DNA of 64,000 nt from Sarcophilus harrisii (lineage: Eukaryota > Chordata > Mammalia > Dasyuromorphia > Dasyuridae), in contig NC_045429.1 of NCBI RefSeq assembly GCF_902635505.1, forward strand, positions 462,289,359 through 462,353,358. The letters are read 5' to 3'. Below, in pieces: positions 1-9,689 of the stretch. The stretch's first letter is position 1. Every line of letters begins with the position of its first letter. The position numbers were made by a program, and so were the translations under genes. The notes under the pieces were generated by a model, which was not told where the DNA came from, made no database searches, and was given only the letters and a program-made list of their open reading frames with translations.

Positions 1-304
1 GTTAGTAGGTAGTGCTAATCTAGGATTTATGCAAAGTATATATGACTCTTACAATATATACTTTGTAATACCCAGTAATTTAGGAGTTGGGTTGTTGTCA
101 GGAGTACTGTAGGGCACATTTTAATTATTTTTTTTTACTGAAATTAATTACTCCATTTTGATTTTGTGATTTTTACAATCTAATGTCCAATGTGACATTA
201 ATTCTCTAAAAGCTTACTTAGTAAAGAGGAACACTAAGTTTCACTAAGAAATATATCAGACTTAAAGTAAACCCTTTTTTGGATTGCATCCCAAAAATAC
301 TGAT

Positions 305-418
305 AAGTCAGTCAATCAGCGTTAAACACCTACTATGTGCTAGGTATCAGGATGAGTTTTGACAATACAAAGACAAAAAAAAAATTATCTTCCTCTTTCA
401 AGATATCCTCCCTGTTCA
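305..418 (-). repeat. L2/CORE 3' end, antisense
   Basis: The segment carries the antisense form of the L2/MIR shared tail: a TCAGTCAATCA start, then CACCTACTATGTGCTAGGTA, then a 'gacaatacaaagac' stretch and a decayed 'tcaagatatcctccctg' that corresponds to the usual 'tcaaggagcttac'. It is an old, inactive fragment. L2 and MIR cannot be told apart at this end. Confidence 0.7.
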
Positions 419-420
419 TA

Positions 421-471
421 TGTGTGTGTATATATATATATATTTGTACATACACATACATATACATATAG

Positions 472-502
<31 letters not shown>
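421..502. repeat. Compound TG/TA/CA microsatellite
   Basis: Short TG, TA and mixed CATA runs lead into a pure CA run of about 13 units at 474-502. It directly abuts the SINE that follows. Confidence 0.95.
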
Positions 503-505
<3 letters not shown>

Positions 506-714
506 TCTGACCTGAAGTCAGAAACTTGAGTTCAAATCTGGCCTCTGACACTTCCTAACTGTGTGACACCAGGCAAGTCACTTAACTTGTTTTGTCTCAG
601 TTTCCTTATCTATAAAATGGGAATGATCAGCATCTCCCTCTAAGAATTCTTGTGAGGATCAAGTGAAATAACAATGGTAAAGTACCTGGTATATAAGTGC
701 TACATAAATGTTAT
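503..714 (+). repeat. MIR/Mon1-type CORE-SINE, sense
   Basis: Reads in the sense direction: 'gaagtcag', 'gagttcaaatctggcctc', 'taactgtgtgac', 'caagtcacttaac', 'ctataaaatggga', 'gaggatcaagtgaaata', and the tail 'aagtgctacataaatg'. The tRNA-related head is missing and its place is taken by the CA microsatellite. A second microsatellite starts where the tail ends. Confidence 0.85.
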
Positions 715-739
715 ACACACATACACATTATACACAGTA

Positions 740-790
<51 letters not shown>
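714..790. repeat. Compound CA/TG/TA microsatellite
   Basis: ACAC-rich start, a TG run near 738-750, then about 17 TA units. It sits at the 3' end of the preceding SINE and may have grown from its tail. Confidence 0.95.
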
Positions 791-791
<1 letters not shown>

Positions 792-899
792 GACCATATA
801 TATAATATCTATACATAACAGTAGAGACAAAACTTAGAAAAATAAATATATAAATATAACTGGGGCAGGGGAAGTGATAGCTTTGGCAACAAAGTAGCA

Positions 900-983
900 A
901 TAATCCTTCTTTTTTCATTTTTCCCTTTCTATCCCCAGTGCCTAGCACATAGTAGGTGGTCAAGCAATAGCTGTTTATTGACC
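900..983 (+). repeat. L2/MIR 3' end, sense
   Basis: Contains 'ctatccccagtgcctagcac', 'atagtaggtg' and 'gtttattgacc', the standard sense terminus of L2/CORE elements. Nothing upstream is recognisable as the body. Confidence 0.7.
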
Positions 984-989
984 AAGTGC

Positions 990-1670
990 TTGTTTTTAAG
1001 GCGACTCCGCTTCTGAAGCTGAACTCCCTGAGGTAAACCCAAATATGGCGAGTCGCCAGCCCGCGGTCACTCTGCCGGACCCACCCTTCTCCTCCACCTG
1101 TCCACAGATGGTTGCCATGAGGAATCTGAAGCTCAGTGATCACCCCAGTCTCAGCTGTTTTCTTTGGGGGGGGGGAGAAGCCCGGGGCTGTTGCTGACCT
1201 CCGGCTCTAACACTTCACATTCTGCAAATCCATTTTCACATGAAGAAGACAGGCTATGAAAACAGGCAATTAGTGTGTTTACTCACACTGCCCTGAGAGT
1301 CTGTTCTGGGTTGTAAATTGTGTTTAGTTTATTCTCAGAACTTCCAGGAAGAAAATGAGAAGCCAGCCTCGTTCCCTTGTCCTCCCCAGAATTCTCCAGT
1401 CTGGTGGAGGGGAAAGCTGTTTCTATACAGAAGAAACTAGAAGAGAAACCAGTGCAAATCACTGCCTTTTGTTTAATCCAAGGCAATCAGAGAGGGAGGT
1501 CGTCAGCAATTCAGGCAGAGGTTGAATTAAGAACCAAAGATGGCTCAGAAGAAAGGCTCAGGGGTGAAATATAGCTAAGGACCTAGCAGAGGAGAATGAC
1601 CATCAGGCCAGTAACTGGCACAGGGGGCAAGCCAGAGAAAGCTGGAGGAGAGAGAGTCTTGGGGCTACTC
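990..1670. other. Unique-looking DNA, nothing assigned
   Basis: No repeat or gene could be supported. There is an 11-base G run near 1167. Opposed short frames of 60-70 codons at 1283-1574 lie on both strands over the same bases, which argues against coding. Confidence 0.5.
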
Positions 1671-1679
1671 GGGAGTGTC

Positions 1680-1860
1680 CACACAGGCAGAGAATTCAAG
1701 GAGGTTGAGATGGAGAAGGGGCCCAAGGACTAGGAATCACCATGGTTTGGGGCATTGGAGAAAGTTGGAGGCGGGGGTGGGGGGGGCAGTTGTTGCAAAG
1801 GATTGAGAAGAGAAAATGGAAATGAAAAAAATGGAGCCCAGTCTTTTGGGGAGTTGAGCA
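1680..1860 (-). repeat. Possible antisense L2 fragment
   Basis: 'gttgcaaaggattgagaaga' and the nearby purine-rich text resemble the antisense strand of an internal L2 section found in many mammals. The match is from memory and weak; the segment could be unrelated purine-rich DNA. Confidence 0.3.
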
Positions 1861-2167
1861 GAGCTATAACACTGATAGCCAGATGACTGGGCAGGACCGA
1901 GAGGAGGCTCTGAAAGCCTGAGTCTGGGATGTGCGGACTGACAATCAGGAGGACCTCGGTGGGTGAGGAAGAATGGGGCCAAGAGAAAGAGAAGCTATGA
2001 GTGACAGGGAGTATACAGGAAAAGAGAGTGAGCTCCCCGCCCATTATTATCAGGAAGACCCCAGCCTAGGCTAGATGGCATGTTCTCGGAGGGCTTCCCA
2101 CGACAGGAGAAAGAGCAGTGCTGAGGGAAGGGCACACTGTGTGCAGGGGCAGGGAGTTGAAGCTGTG

Positions 2168-2290
2168 TATCAAGAGCTGTCCCAAAGTGGAAGGGGGATG
2201 GGGTGCTCAGTGTCCCCCTCCCCAGACATCCTCAAGCAAGTTGGATGACTCCTTGTTGGGTGTAAATGGACAGTTGGGAATGGTTGAAGA
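2168..2290 (+). repeat. L3/CR1 LINE 3' fragment, sense
   Basis: The order 'agagctgtcccaaagtgga', 'tgtccccctccc', 'catcctcaagcaagttggat', 'gactccttgttgggt' follows the 3' part of the L3/CR1 family (gagctgtcc / tggaatgg / gttccccctc / cttcaagcagaggctggat / gaccacttgttgggt). It is an old truncated copy. Confidence 0.65.
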
Positions 2291-2334
2291 CCTATTTCAA
2301 CATTCCATGACTTCATTGGGGGAGTGCCAGTGTA

Positions 2335-2525
2335 ACACACCCTACAGATGTAGAGCTGGAAAAGACCTTGGAGGCTATCTAGTCTATCTTTTACAGATGG
2401 GGAAACTGAGGAAGGCTCAGAGATGATAAGAGGTTTGTCCACAGTCATACATGTCCGATCAGGATTTGGATCCTGGCCCTCGGATGCCAAACTGAGCCCT
2501 TCTTCCATTGAACCACACAGCCTCC
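2335..2525 (-). repeat. MIR-family SINE, antisense
   Basis: 'gatgtagagctggaaaagac', 'cttttacagatggggaaact', 'ccacagtcatacatg', 'caggatttggatcctgg' and 'ttccattgaaccacacagcc' run in the order of an antisense MIR. Nearly the full CORE region is present. Confidence 0.8.
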
Positions 2526-2540
2526 TATGAAATGGAAAAT

Positions 2541-2630
2541 CAGCCTGAGACACTTAACACTGACTAATTGTGTGATCCTGAGCAAGATACTTAACCCCCA
2601 TTACCTCGCAAAAAGAAAGTAAAAGAAAGG
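2541..2630 (+). repeat. WSINE1-type SINE 3' fragment, sense
   Basis: 'cagcctgagacacttaacac', 'taattgtgtgatcctgagca' and 'cttaacccccattacctcgc' match the 3' half of the marsupial SINE. An A-rich tail with AAAG units follows. Confidence 0.75.
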
Positions 2631-2639
2631 GAATATCCC

Positions 2640-2975
2640 TAACTTGCATGTCATGCATTTTGATATTTGTAATTTGTTTTTTTCTGAAAGTAGGACACAT
2701 CTTAATTTAAAATGTGGCCCACAGTAAGGCAGCATTTCCTTTGATCTCATGGAAAGCCTCCATTCCATGGCCACAGTCCAATGATGACGGGGATGGTGGG
2801 CTGGAGAAGAGCAAATGCTCACCTACTGAGCGCTTTCAAGGCAAGGGTGAGAACACCTTGCGCTCTCATTCTCATCTTACTGGTGAGAGACAGGTGAGTG
2901 AAGTCATGGGCAGAAAAATGGCAGCTGGCTGAAGTGATTTACACTGGTCATCTGTAGATTGAAATCCCCTTAGGA
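2640..2975. other. Unique-looking DNA, nothing assigned
   Basis: Mixed composition without a recognisable repeat, splice pattern or coding frame. Both strands have short unrelated frames. Confidence 0.5.
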
Positions 2976-2980
2976 AACAG

Positions 2981-3052
2981 TGGATGGATGGATGGATGGA
3001 TGGATAAATGGATGGATGGATAAATGGATGGATGGATGGACAGATGGATGGA
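2981..3052. repeat. (GGAT)n tetranucleotide array
   Basis: About 17 GGAT units, broken by two GGATAAAT variants and a GGACAGAT. The variants show that it is an interrupted, fairly old array. Confidence 0.95.
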
Positions 3053-3144
3053 ATTAGATTGAGGTTCATAATGTAACATTTACTTAGCTCAGTCTTTCAA
3101 AGGATCATCCCACCTATGTTCACAATGAAGTCAGTATTTCCAGG

Positions 3145-3525
3145 TCACAGAATCACAGGATTTTGAGGCTTTAGGAGGCACCTCTGTAGTCTGATTAATA
3201 CCTCAAACCAGACCCCTCCATAATATATCCAACAAATGGGCATCCGGTGTTATTTAAGGACAGACAGACCTCCATAGTGGGAGACAGGCCCTTTTCTGTG
3301 GGGATGAGTTTCTCCTGACTTTGAGCCTTACCTTGCCTTCAGCTCCTCCCACATTACTCCTGGTTCTCACTACCTTCTGGCCCAATCACAGTGCCTCTAG
3401 TCCCTCCTGTCCAGGACAACTCTTCAGATACTTGAAAACAGACCCCTTAGTCAGTTCTCTTGATGAAGTCTCCAGAATTCTCTCAGATGCTTCTCCTTCC
3501 CCAAAGTCCAGATATGGTCTGAGTC
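3145..3525 (-). repeat. L3/CR1 LINE 3' end, antisense
   Basis: In antisense order: 'cacagaatcacaggatttt', 'aacaaatgggcatccggtgt', 'acagacctccatagtggga', 'actcctggttctcactacc', 'acaactcttcagatacttg' and 'aaaacagaccccttagtca'. This is the reverse complement of the family's 3' end. At about 380 bp it is the longest L3/CR1 copy in the window. Confidence 0.7.
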
Positions 3526-3577
3526 AGGTAAAACTCCTCATGGAGTACATTCTAAAATCCTATTTTTAAGGATTTTG

Positions 3578-3680
3578 GCTGTGTGACCCTGAGCAAGTCA
3601 CTTAACCCAATTTGACTCAGTTTCTCATCTGTAAAATGGGACATATTGGAAAAAGAAATGACAAATCCCTCTAATGTCTT
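3578..3680 (+). repeat. Mar1-type SINE fragment, sense
   Basis: 'ggctgtgtgaccctgagcaa', 'gtcacttaaccc', 'tctgtaaaatggga' and 'ggaaaaagaaatgacaaatc' match the middle of Mar1; the last block corresponds to 'ggagaaggaaatggcaaacc'. The head is missing and an L1-type 3' end follows. Confidence 0.7.
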
Positions 3681-3694
3681 TTTTTAAAAAAAAA

Positions 3695-3910
3695 ATTTCC
3701 ACCTAACAGTATTTTATTTTTTCCAATTATATGTAAAGATAGTTTCCAACATTTACTTTTATAAGATTTTGTGTTCTGAATTCTTCTCCCTCTCTCCTTC
3801 CCCCCCCCCCCCAGATTACAGGCAATCTGATATAGGTTATACATGTAGAATCATGTAAACACATTTCTACATTAGTCATGTTGTAAAAGAAGAATCAGAA
3901 AAAAAGGGGA

Positions 3911-3912
<2 letters not shown>
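3695..3912 (-). repeat. L1/HAL1 3' terminus, antisense
   Basis: 'agtattttattttttccaat', 'tatatgtaaagatagtttcc', a C-rich run, 'ctgatataggttatacatgt' and 'acattagtcatgttgtaaaa' are the reverse complement of a marsupial L1-family 3' untranslated end. The sense HAL1 at 57-60.3 kb carries a related sequence ('cacatataacctatatcaaa') at its own terminus. Confidence 0.7.

Positions 3913-3913
<1 letters not shown>

Positions 3914-4003
<90 letters not shown>
3914..4003. repeat. (CT)n(CA)n compound microsatellite
   Basis: About 23 uninterrupted CT units pass directly into about 22 uninterrupted CA units. It is the purest dinucleotide array in the window and is likely polymorphic. Confidence 0.97.
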
Positions 4004-4027
4004 CTAAAAATCACCTGCTTAGCTCTG

Positions 4028-4145
4028 CAGTCAGACTCCACTGTTCCTTCTCCAGATACCTCTCCAGGATCTCTTCCAGGAAAGCCCCACGGACAAAGTC
4101 CATGGGGTCCTGTGGGGCTGGACATGACTAAACTCCTGAACAGCA
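4028..4145 (+). repeat. Mar1-type SINE 3' tail, sense
   Basis: 'ctccaggatctcttccagga', 'aagccccacggacaaagtcc', 'atggggtcctgtggggctgg' and 'acatgactaaactcctgaac' correspond to the RTE-like Mar1 tail (tctttgccaagaaaacccc / ggggtca / cggacacgactgaacaa). Confidence 0.65.
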
Positions 4146-4559
4146 GGTTTATCAGTAATAGCAATTAACGCAGGAGACGGGCCAGCATGTCAGATGCCCA
4201 TGATCCTGTGGGCATTCTCTGTGGGAACCTAGCACTTTCTCCTGTGTCTGCTCCAAGTAATGGACCCAATTTTTCAAGAACGTAGAAGTTCCAATCTCAG
4301 ACAAAGATCAGAAGCCTAGTTTCTGTTCTGTTCTTGCTCAGAAGAAACTCTCTAGAAAAGAAAAAGAATCTCTATACTTAGGGGCACAGGGCACGGGATC
4401 CCCATTGGTGTTCATCTCACCCCCAGGCAGGAGAAATGCTAGCCCAGGACTCCCACTTCCCCTCAAGACTCAGCCCAGCCTTCGGTTGGGCCAGAAATCC
4501 CAAGTGTGGGGAAGGACTTCTCCAAATCTCCTTAGCCTGAGCCTCTCAGCCTCCAATAA

Positions 4560-4910
4560 TTTAGGAATCCTCAGCTAAATAAGCATATGATCAATAAATA
4601 AGCAAATAATAAACAAGCAGGACTGAGTGCACGGGGTGTTCCACCCAACTTGCCTCCTTCTTTGAAGGAAACATTAAAAACAGATTCTAATGTCGTTACA
4701 CCTTTCTATTGCGCAGACACCAGCCGAGAAGGAAACCGATTTCTCTTTCCTATGTTTGATTTAGGAAACTGGACCCATTTAGCAGTAATTACAAGCTCTG
4801 GCCTCGATGCTAAGTACTTGGCTTGGTTCTTTAATAAAGACAAATCCGACAAGGATAAAAAAACTCATTTTCATTTTGTCCACGGTGCTGATTTATGAGT
4901 CGGGTTATTA
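4560..4910. promoter_or_regulatory. Candidate conserved non-coding block
   Basis: AT-rich, repeat-free DNA with ATAAATAAGC/ATAATAAAC-type text near 4576-4616 and no low-complexity run. An 82-codon frame at 4650-4898 does not resemble a known protein and has no splice context. Candidate status rests on composition and the lack of repeats only. Confidence 0.3.
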
Positions 4911-5309
4911 ATTATTGTTTATTCTCTGGCAGGGGCTATTAGTGGCAGGCTGGAGAGGCCTGGACCATTGGAAATTCGTTTCTCCCGGTTGCCAGAATTC
5001 TTCTTAAGGAGGAAAGGAAAACGAAATCTCTGAAAAACTTTATGTAGCTCATTTCAGTGGCCAGTGTTGGCAGGGGACACTCAATATTGTTGTTTTTAAT
5101 GGACGCCTCAGCAGAGAGGGGATGGGCCCTGAAAAGAGCTGAACTTTCTTTGTGCAGGATTAGCGTTATCTCATAGAATGAATGAGGCCTCCAGAGCTTT
5201 TCTTGGAAGTGTTTTTGGCTAAATAATGGGTGAATAATCACTCTTTTAAATTTAAAAAAAAAAGCCATATGTAGTAATAATGGAAGAAACAAAATTAATC
5301 CTTGGTATC

Positions 5310-5560
5310 CAAGAGAGATGAGAACCGGGTGTGGTTTTCCATCATGTTTTGAAACACTAACCCCTTCTCACAATTGTGTCATTCGAAATCTAATTGGTGT
5401 TTGTTCTTAAGAGTGAAACCACGCAGCTACCACACTATCTAATTATTTCCATAAACATCTAATTACACTTGTATTAATAATTTGTCTCTCATAAATATAG
5501 AAGGACACATACGTTCAAGTTATTTTTCATCCAAAGTTACCTTATCTTAAGTGTATCCCT
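5310..5560. promoter_or_regulatory. Candidate conserved non-coding block rich in TAATTA
   Basis: Repeat-free AT-rich DNA with TAATTG at 5391, TAATTA at 5440 and 5460, and ATTAATAAT near 5473. These are core sites for homeodomain proteins. Such clustering between old repeats is typical of developmental enhancers. No alignment was possible. Confidence 0.4.
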
Positions 5561-5608
5561 CCAGGGAACTCGAGTATCTCTCCATCTTTGATTTCTAGTA
5601 AATCTCAA

Positions 5609-5839
5609 AGCATTTATGAACTCCGCTTTGCACCGTGCTAAGTGCTGAGCCCCCAAAGCCAAAACCAGAAAGCTCTGCCCTCAAGGAGGTCATAATGAGA
5701 CAGTGGAGACAACCTGTATACAGTTGGCTCAACTCACCCAGCCTTTATTAAGTGTGGGCTCTGGGTCTACTATGGTAGGTGCCGGAGAGAAGAAACCAGA
5801 GGGATTTCTGCCTTTGAGGAGCCGAGCCTTCCAGCAGGG
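5609..5839 (-). repeat. Two adjoining antisense L2/CORE 3' ends
   Basis: The first copy (5609-5722) reads 'catttatgaactccgctttg', 'caccgtgctaagtgctgag', 'ccctcaaggaggtcataatg' and 'gagacaacctgtatacag'. The second (5723-5839) repeats the pattern: 'cagcctttattaagtgtgg', 'gtctactatggtaggtgc', 'gcctttgaggagccgagcc'. They are two independent decayed insertions in the same orientation. Confidence 0.6.
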
Positions 5840-6284
5840 ACTTGAGAAGAAAGGCTCCAAAATGCTAAATGACAAGTAAGTAATTTACCAATATGGGAGG
5901 AAATAATTTGAACTACTCGTGAAGATGAAGGGGAAACGGCCGTTACAAGTAGAACAGCCCTTGATCTCGCCTTCAGTGCAAATCTTCTGCCTTGGTTTTT
6001 GTGGGGTTTGGTGTGTCACCCCCGCCCCCAAGACTGTTGCCACTCTGGTCGGGCCGACGTGTCAGAAGGCTTCCCTTTCTGCCAGTCTCCTCAGCGAGCC
6101 ACCTGTAAAGTAAAGGGCCATGAGTATCTTCTTTTCAAGTAACAGAAATAATGAAGGGAGCTTTCTTCTAATACGAGGGAAGACGCTTTTTGCTTTCCTG
6201 TTTGACCATCAATTAGACTCCTTCAAAGCTGGGCACACACACGCCTCCTCCCCCACCACATCCAGACAGAGCAGTTTGGGGAAT

Positions 6285-6500
6285 TTATACATATGATAAA
6301 AAAAATAAAAATAAAACTTTAAAAGCTCCTTTAAGGAGGATGGATTTTTTTCAGAGCAGGAGACTTCCTCCATTAAGAAAACTAAAAGGGTTAGGTCATT
6401 AAAACCATTCTAGGGCTTGGCTGATAATGCCAATTGACTTCATATTAACCCAAATAATTACTGTGTGGACAAAATAATTTAATATCTTTTTCAATTCTAT
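6285..6500. promoter_or_regulatory. Candidate conserved non-coding block
   Basis: AT-rich and repeat-free, with 'ataaaaaaaataaaaataaa' at its start and 'aacccaaataattactgtgt' near 6449. Several ATTAA/TAATTA-like cores are present. There is no open frame of note. Confidence 0.3.
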
Positions 6501-6664
6501 TTTCCTCTTCTTCCCTTTCCTGCCCCCCAGCTCTCTAGTTCCCAACACAAACACTGAAGTGAGAAGATTTGTAGACTGATATTGAGGGCATAAACCCAGC
6601 TATTAGTCAGAATACTAAAGTCAACATTGCAAGGCTCAATCTGAGCTCATCTGCATAGTTGCTG

Positions 6665-6885
6665 CCTAGACAAGGCAATTGGATTTAAAATCAAAAAGAT
6701 CTGAGTTCAAATCCCACCTCCGACATTTAGTGTGTGACCCTGTATAAGTCACCTCTGTCTCAGTTTCCTCATCTGTAAAATGGAAATAATAAACGCTCCC
6801 AGGGTAGTTTTGAGGATCAAATGCTACAATATATATAAAGTGCCTTGCAAACCTTAAGTTACAAAATGCTCGCTGTTATATTAAA
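6665..6885 (+). repeat. MIR/Mon1 CORE-SINE, sense
   Basis: Nearly complete: 'caattggatttaaaatc', 'tgagttcaaatcccacctcc', 'tgtgtgaccctgtataagtc', 'cctcatctgtaaaatggaaa', 'gaggatcaaatgctacaata' and 'aaagtgccttgcaaacctta'. Confidence 0.85.
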
Positions 6886-7084
6886 TTAATCCTGACTCTA
6901 ACCCTAACCCTCCATGTCAGGTATTTTGCTAAATTCTAGGTATTCCAAGACATCAAGGAAATGCTCACGTTCAGTACTGACGCCTGTCTCAAGCCCTCTA
7001 TTCTCAAGTAGATGGTTTCCTAAATTCTCATGGCAAAAGAAAAACCAGCCCATTCTGGTAACCTGTTGGCCGATTCTCAAAGTC

Positions 7085-7215
7085 ATTAGGGGACACAGAA
7101 TTTGGAGGTAGAAAAAGCTAAAATCCCACTGTGTCCAGAGTCCTCCTCTTGCAGATGAGGAAAACGAAGGCCCACAAGGTTAAGTCACATAGGGGATGAA
7201 AGTCAAGTCGGGGAC
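7085..7215 (-). repeat. MIR fragment, antisense
   Basis: 'cctcttgcagatgaggaaaa', 'cgaaggcccacaaggttaag' and 'tcacataggggatgaaagtc' match the antisense MIR core. Confidence 0.6.
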
Positions 7216-7344
7216 CAGGGACTGCAGACACTTTGCCGCCAGCTCTGGCCATTTTATTTTGGTGATGGGCCTTTCCAATTTTAGCCGGTCCTTTTATACC
7301 AGACATGCACTTCCCTGATAGCTGCTATGCAAAGTCTTTCCAGC

Positions 7345-7480
7345 TTAAGATTCATCCCTCCCTCCCTCGCTCCCTCCCTCCATTCAACAAGTATTTATTA
7401 AGCAATTATCAGGTGCCAGGCACTATGCTGGGTCATTAGGATAAAGTGTTGTGCAAGCCCTTCTAAAGCACTACATAAAT
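7345..7480 (-). repeat. CCCT run and antisense L2 3' end
   Basis: A short CCCT-rich run (7353-7381) precedes 'attcaacaagtatttattaa' and 'caggtgccaggcactatgct', the antisense L2/CORE terminus. Confidence 0.65.
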
Positions 7481-7484
7481 AGTC

Positions 7485-7980
7485 CAGTGCTCGCTCTCTC
7501 AAGTCCCTGCTCTTCCTAGCAGACCGAGTCCCCTCAGGAATATATGGGCGACCTCCAAGGAACTGGACGTTTTCCTAGTGCTATAGGGTTCACGAGCCCC
7601 CACAGGTGTGGGCTCTCAGTTGGTCACCGTCGATGTCAGTCGGCCAAACTGTAGAAATTAGCTTTTAGAAAGGGTGAGACAACAAGACCCATTCTCAAAC
7701 ATCCTCTTAAAACAGGGGAATGTCCTCCGCCAAGGACAGAAAGGGGCCCGGGGGAGACGGGCTCAAACTTCAGGCATGTAGCAAAGTCTCCATAGCACTC
7801 GGAAGTTGTTTTCTGGAAAATCTTTCTCTCCTCTTTGTGGGATCCTCAAGGATGCCTTCGGTACCAGCTGTGTTTCTGCTGAACTCTTTGTAGAGTCCTC
7901 AGAAAGCCTTTCCTCAGTAGGTCTAGTTTGTCTTCAGTCCTAGTACAGACATTGCCACCAGTTACTGTTGTCCTGGAGAT
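7485..7980. other. Unique-looking DNA, nothing assigned
   Basis: Mixed-composition sequence without a repeat, RNA gene or coding frame that I recognise. Confidence 0.5.
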
Positions 7981-7984
7981 AAGG

Positions 7985-8175
7985 CTCCCCCCCTCCTCCT
8001 TCTCCTATTTTTCCTCCTTCTCCTCCTTCTATTTCTACTCTTCCTACTCCTACTCCAACTCCTTCTATTCCTACTATTACCTCTCTTACTCCTCCTCCTC
8101 CTCCTCCTCCTCCTCCCATTCCTATTCCTCCTCCTCCTCCTCCTACTCCCTCCACCATCACCATTACCATCACCC
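7985..8175. repeat. (TCC)n-rich polypyrimidine tract
   Basis: About 190 bases almost without purines on this strand, built of TCC, TTC and TAC triplets, with a pure CTC run near 8091-8116. The serine/tyrosine-rich frame on + and the glycine-rich frame on - come only from this simple repeat. Confidence 0.95.
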
Positions 8176-8179
8176 TCTC

Positions 8180-8410
8180 CATTTATATGGTGCCTACTAT
8201 GTTCCAGTCATTGCACTAAGTATTTTATAATGATTATCTCACTTGGTTCTTATGGGAACCTTGAGAAGTAGGTGTTATCATCATCCCCATTTTACAGATG
8301 AGAAAACTGAGACAAATAAAGGTTCAGCAACCTGCTCAGGCTCACACAACTAGTAGGGACGTAAGGCCAGATTTGAATTCAGAGCTCTCTGACTCCAGGT
8401 CCAGTGCTCA
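8180..8410 (-). repeat. MIR SINE, antisense
   Basis: 'tatggtgcctactatgttcc', 'cattttacagatgagaaaac', 'tcaggctcacacaactagt' and 'ccagatttgaattcagagct' give an almost full-length antisense MIR. It lies directly after the polypyrimidine tract. Confidence 0.85.
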
Positions 8411-8414
8411 GATG

Positions 8415-8920
8415 CTGATGAGAAGCTCAAATCTTCTGCCCATTCAAAGCTCAAGAAGCCATGTAGTTCAGTGCCTTTGGCTGTGATCCATTAGGGAAGT
8501 TTAAAGTTTGTTTGCTTTAATGGAGAAGTCTGGGTGCTCTGAAATGGTTTGAGGCAGGGTTATAGAATCCTTCTCTCACACTAGCCATTGCTACTTTATT
8601 CTAAGGGCAAGAGGGAGCTGCCGGAACTATCTGAGCAGAGGAATTAGCTGGCCAGTCCTGAGGTGTAGGAGCATCAATTTGGCAGCTGAACGGTGGAAGA
8701 TTAGAGCCGGGAGGGACTTGAGTTCAAGACACCAAAGGGAAGGATCTTCCAAGAGTCCAGATGAGAGGAGATGAAAGGCTAAAGTAAAATGGTAACTTTG
8801 TGCCTGGAGGGACAGGGTGAACACCTTGCTGTTTCTTGCACAAGATTCTCCATCGCCAGACTCTGAGCATTTTCTCTGGCTGTCTCCTATGCGTGGGAGT
8901 CTCATCTCTGGACTTCCTGG
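8415..8920. other. Unique-looking DNA, nothing assigned
   Basis: No repeat or gene is recognisable. The 100-codon antisense frame at 8627-8929 has no family resemblance and reaches into the L2 fragment that follows. Confidence 0.45.
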
Positions 8921-8924
8921 CTTC

Positions 8925-9165
8925 TTCAAAACATAGCTAACTAGGGAGGCTTTCCTGATCCCCTTCCCTCTGTGAATGTCTCCCTTTGGGGTTCAGCTCC
9001 TTTATCCTGCTCCCAGCTTGTCATTATCAGTTGGCTTGCATGTTGTCTCCCCCATCAGACTGGAAGCTCCTTGAGAGCAGGAATGGTTTTTGCCTCTTTT
9101 TCTATCTCCAGGACCCAGAACAGTGCTTGTCACTACTGGGTGACTGGAGAAGCGCCGAAAATAAA
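8925..9165 (+). repeat. L2 LINE 3' end, sense
   Basis: 'gaggctttcctgatcccctt', then 'cagactggaagctccttgag', 'agcaggaatggtttttgcct', 'tctatctccaggacccagaa' and 'cagtgcttgtcact'. This follows the L2 3' untranslated region in full order, so it is one of the clearest L2 copies here. Confidence 0.85.
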
Positions 9166-9605
9166 GTCAATAAGACCGGGCAAGGGACTCAACATGGGGC
9201 AAGGGATGAGGAGGACTTCCAGGTGGGGAGTGAATGGGGCGGCCAGCCTTTCCCAGAAGGCAGGATGCTCAGGAGTGGGGAAAATTTGGGGGGATGGGAG
9301 AGAGCTGGACTTTGAACGAGTCCTGAGGAAGTAACAAAAGAGCAAGATGAATCCCTGCTTCTTGGAAGCCCTCCCACTTTCTCTATCAAAACTACATGTT
9401 GTAGCATCTTTTTTTCATCCACTTTCACCATTACTGAAGCTAAAAGATCACGGTGGCCATTTATTTGTGCTCACTAAGCTTAAAAGATGCCCTTACCCCC
9501 TCCCCCAACTCATTTATTTTTTCTGGAAGCTGAGAGACCAAGTCCCTGAAGCTCATTCAATCTCACTTCAAATCAATAGAAAAAACACCCCAGAAATTGG
9601 GGTGT

Positions 9606-9606
<1 letters not shown>

Positions 9607-9638
<32 letters not shown>

Positions 9639-9665
9639 TGTGTGTGTATGTGTGTAGTCTATATG
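9607..9665. repeat. (TG)n microsatellite
   Basis: About 15 TG units with GA and TA interruptions. Confidence 0.95.
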
Positions 9666-9689
9666 TGTGGTGTCATGTGTGTGGGAGGA

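Noticed and set aside
4650-4898. 82-codon frame in AT-rich DNA, possible small exon
   Set aside because: Balanced translation but no similarity that I recognise and no acceptor/donor context. A conserved non-coding element is the simpler reading.
6894-6912. Telomere-like CTAACCCTAACCCT
   Set aside because: Only two units; too short to be an interstitial telomeric array.
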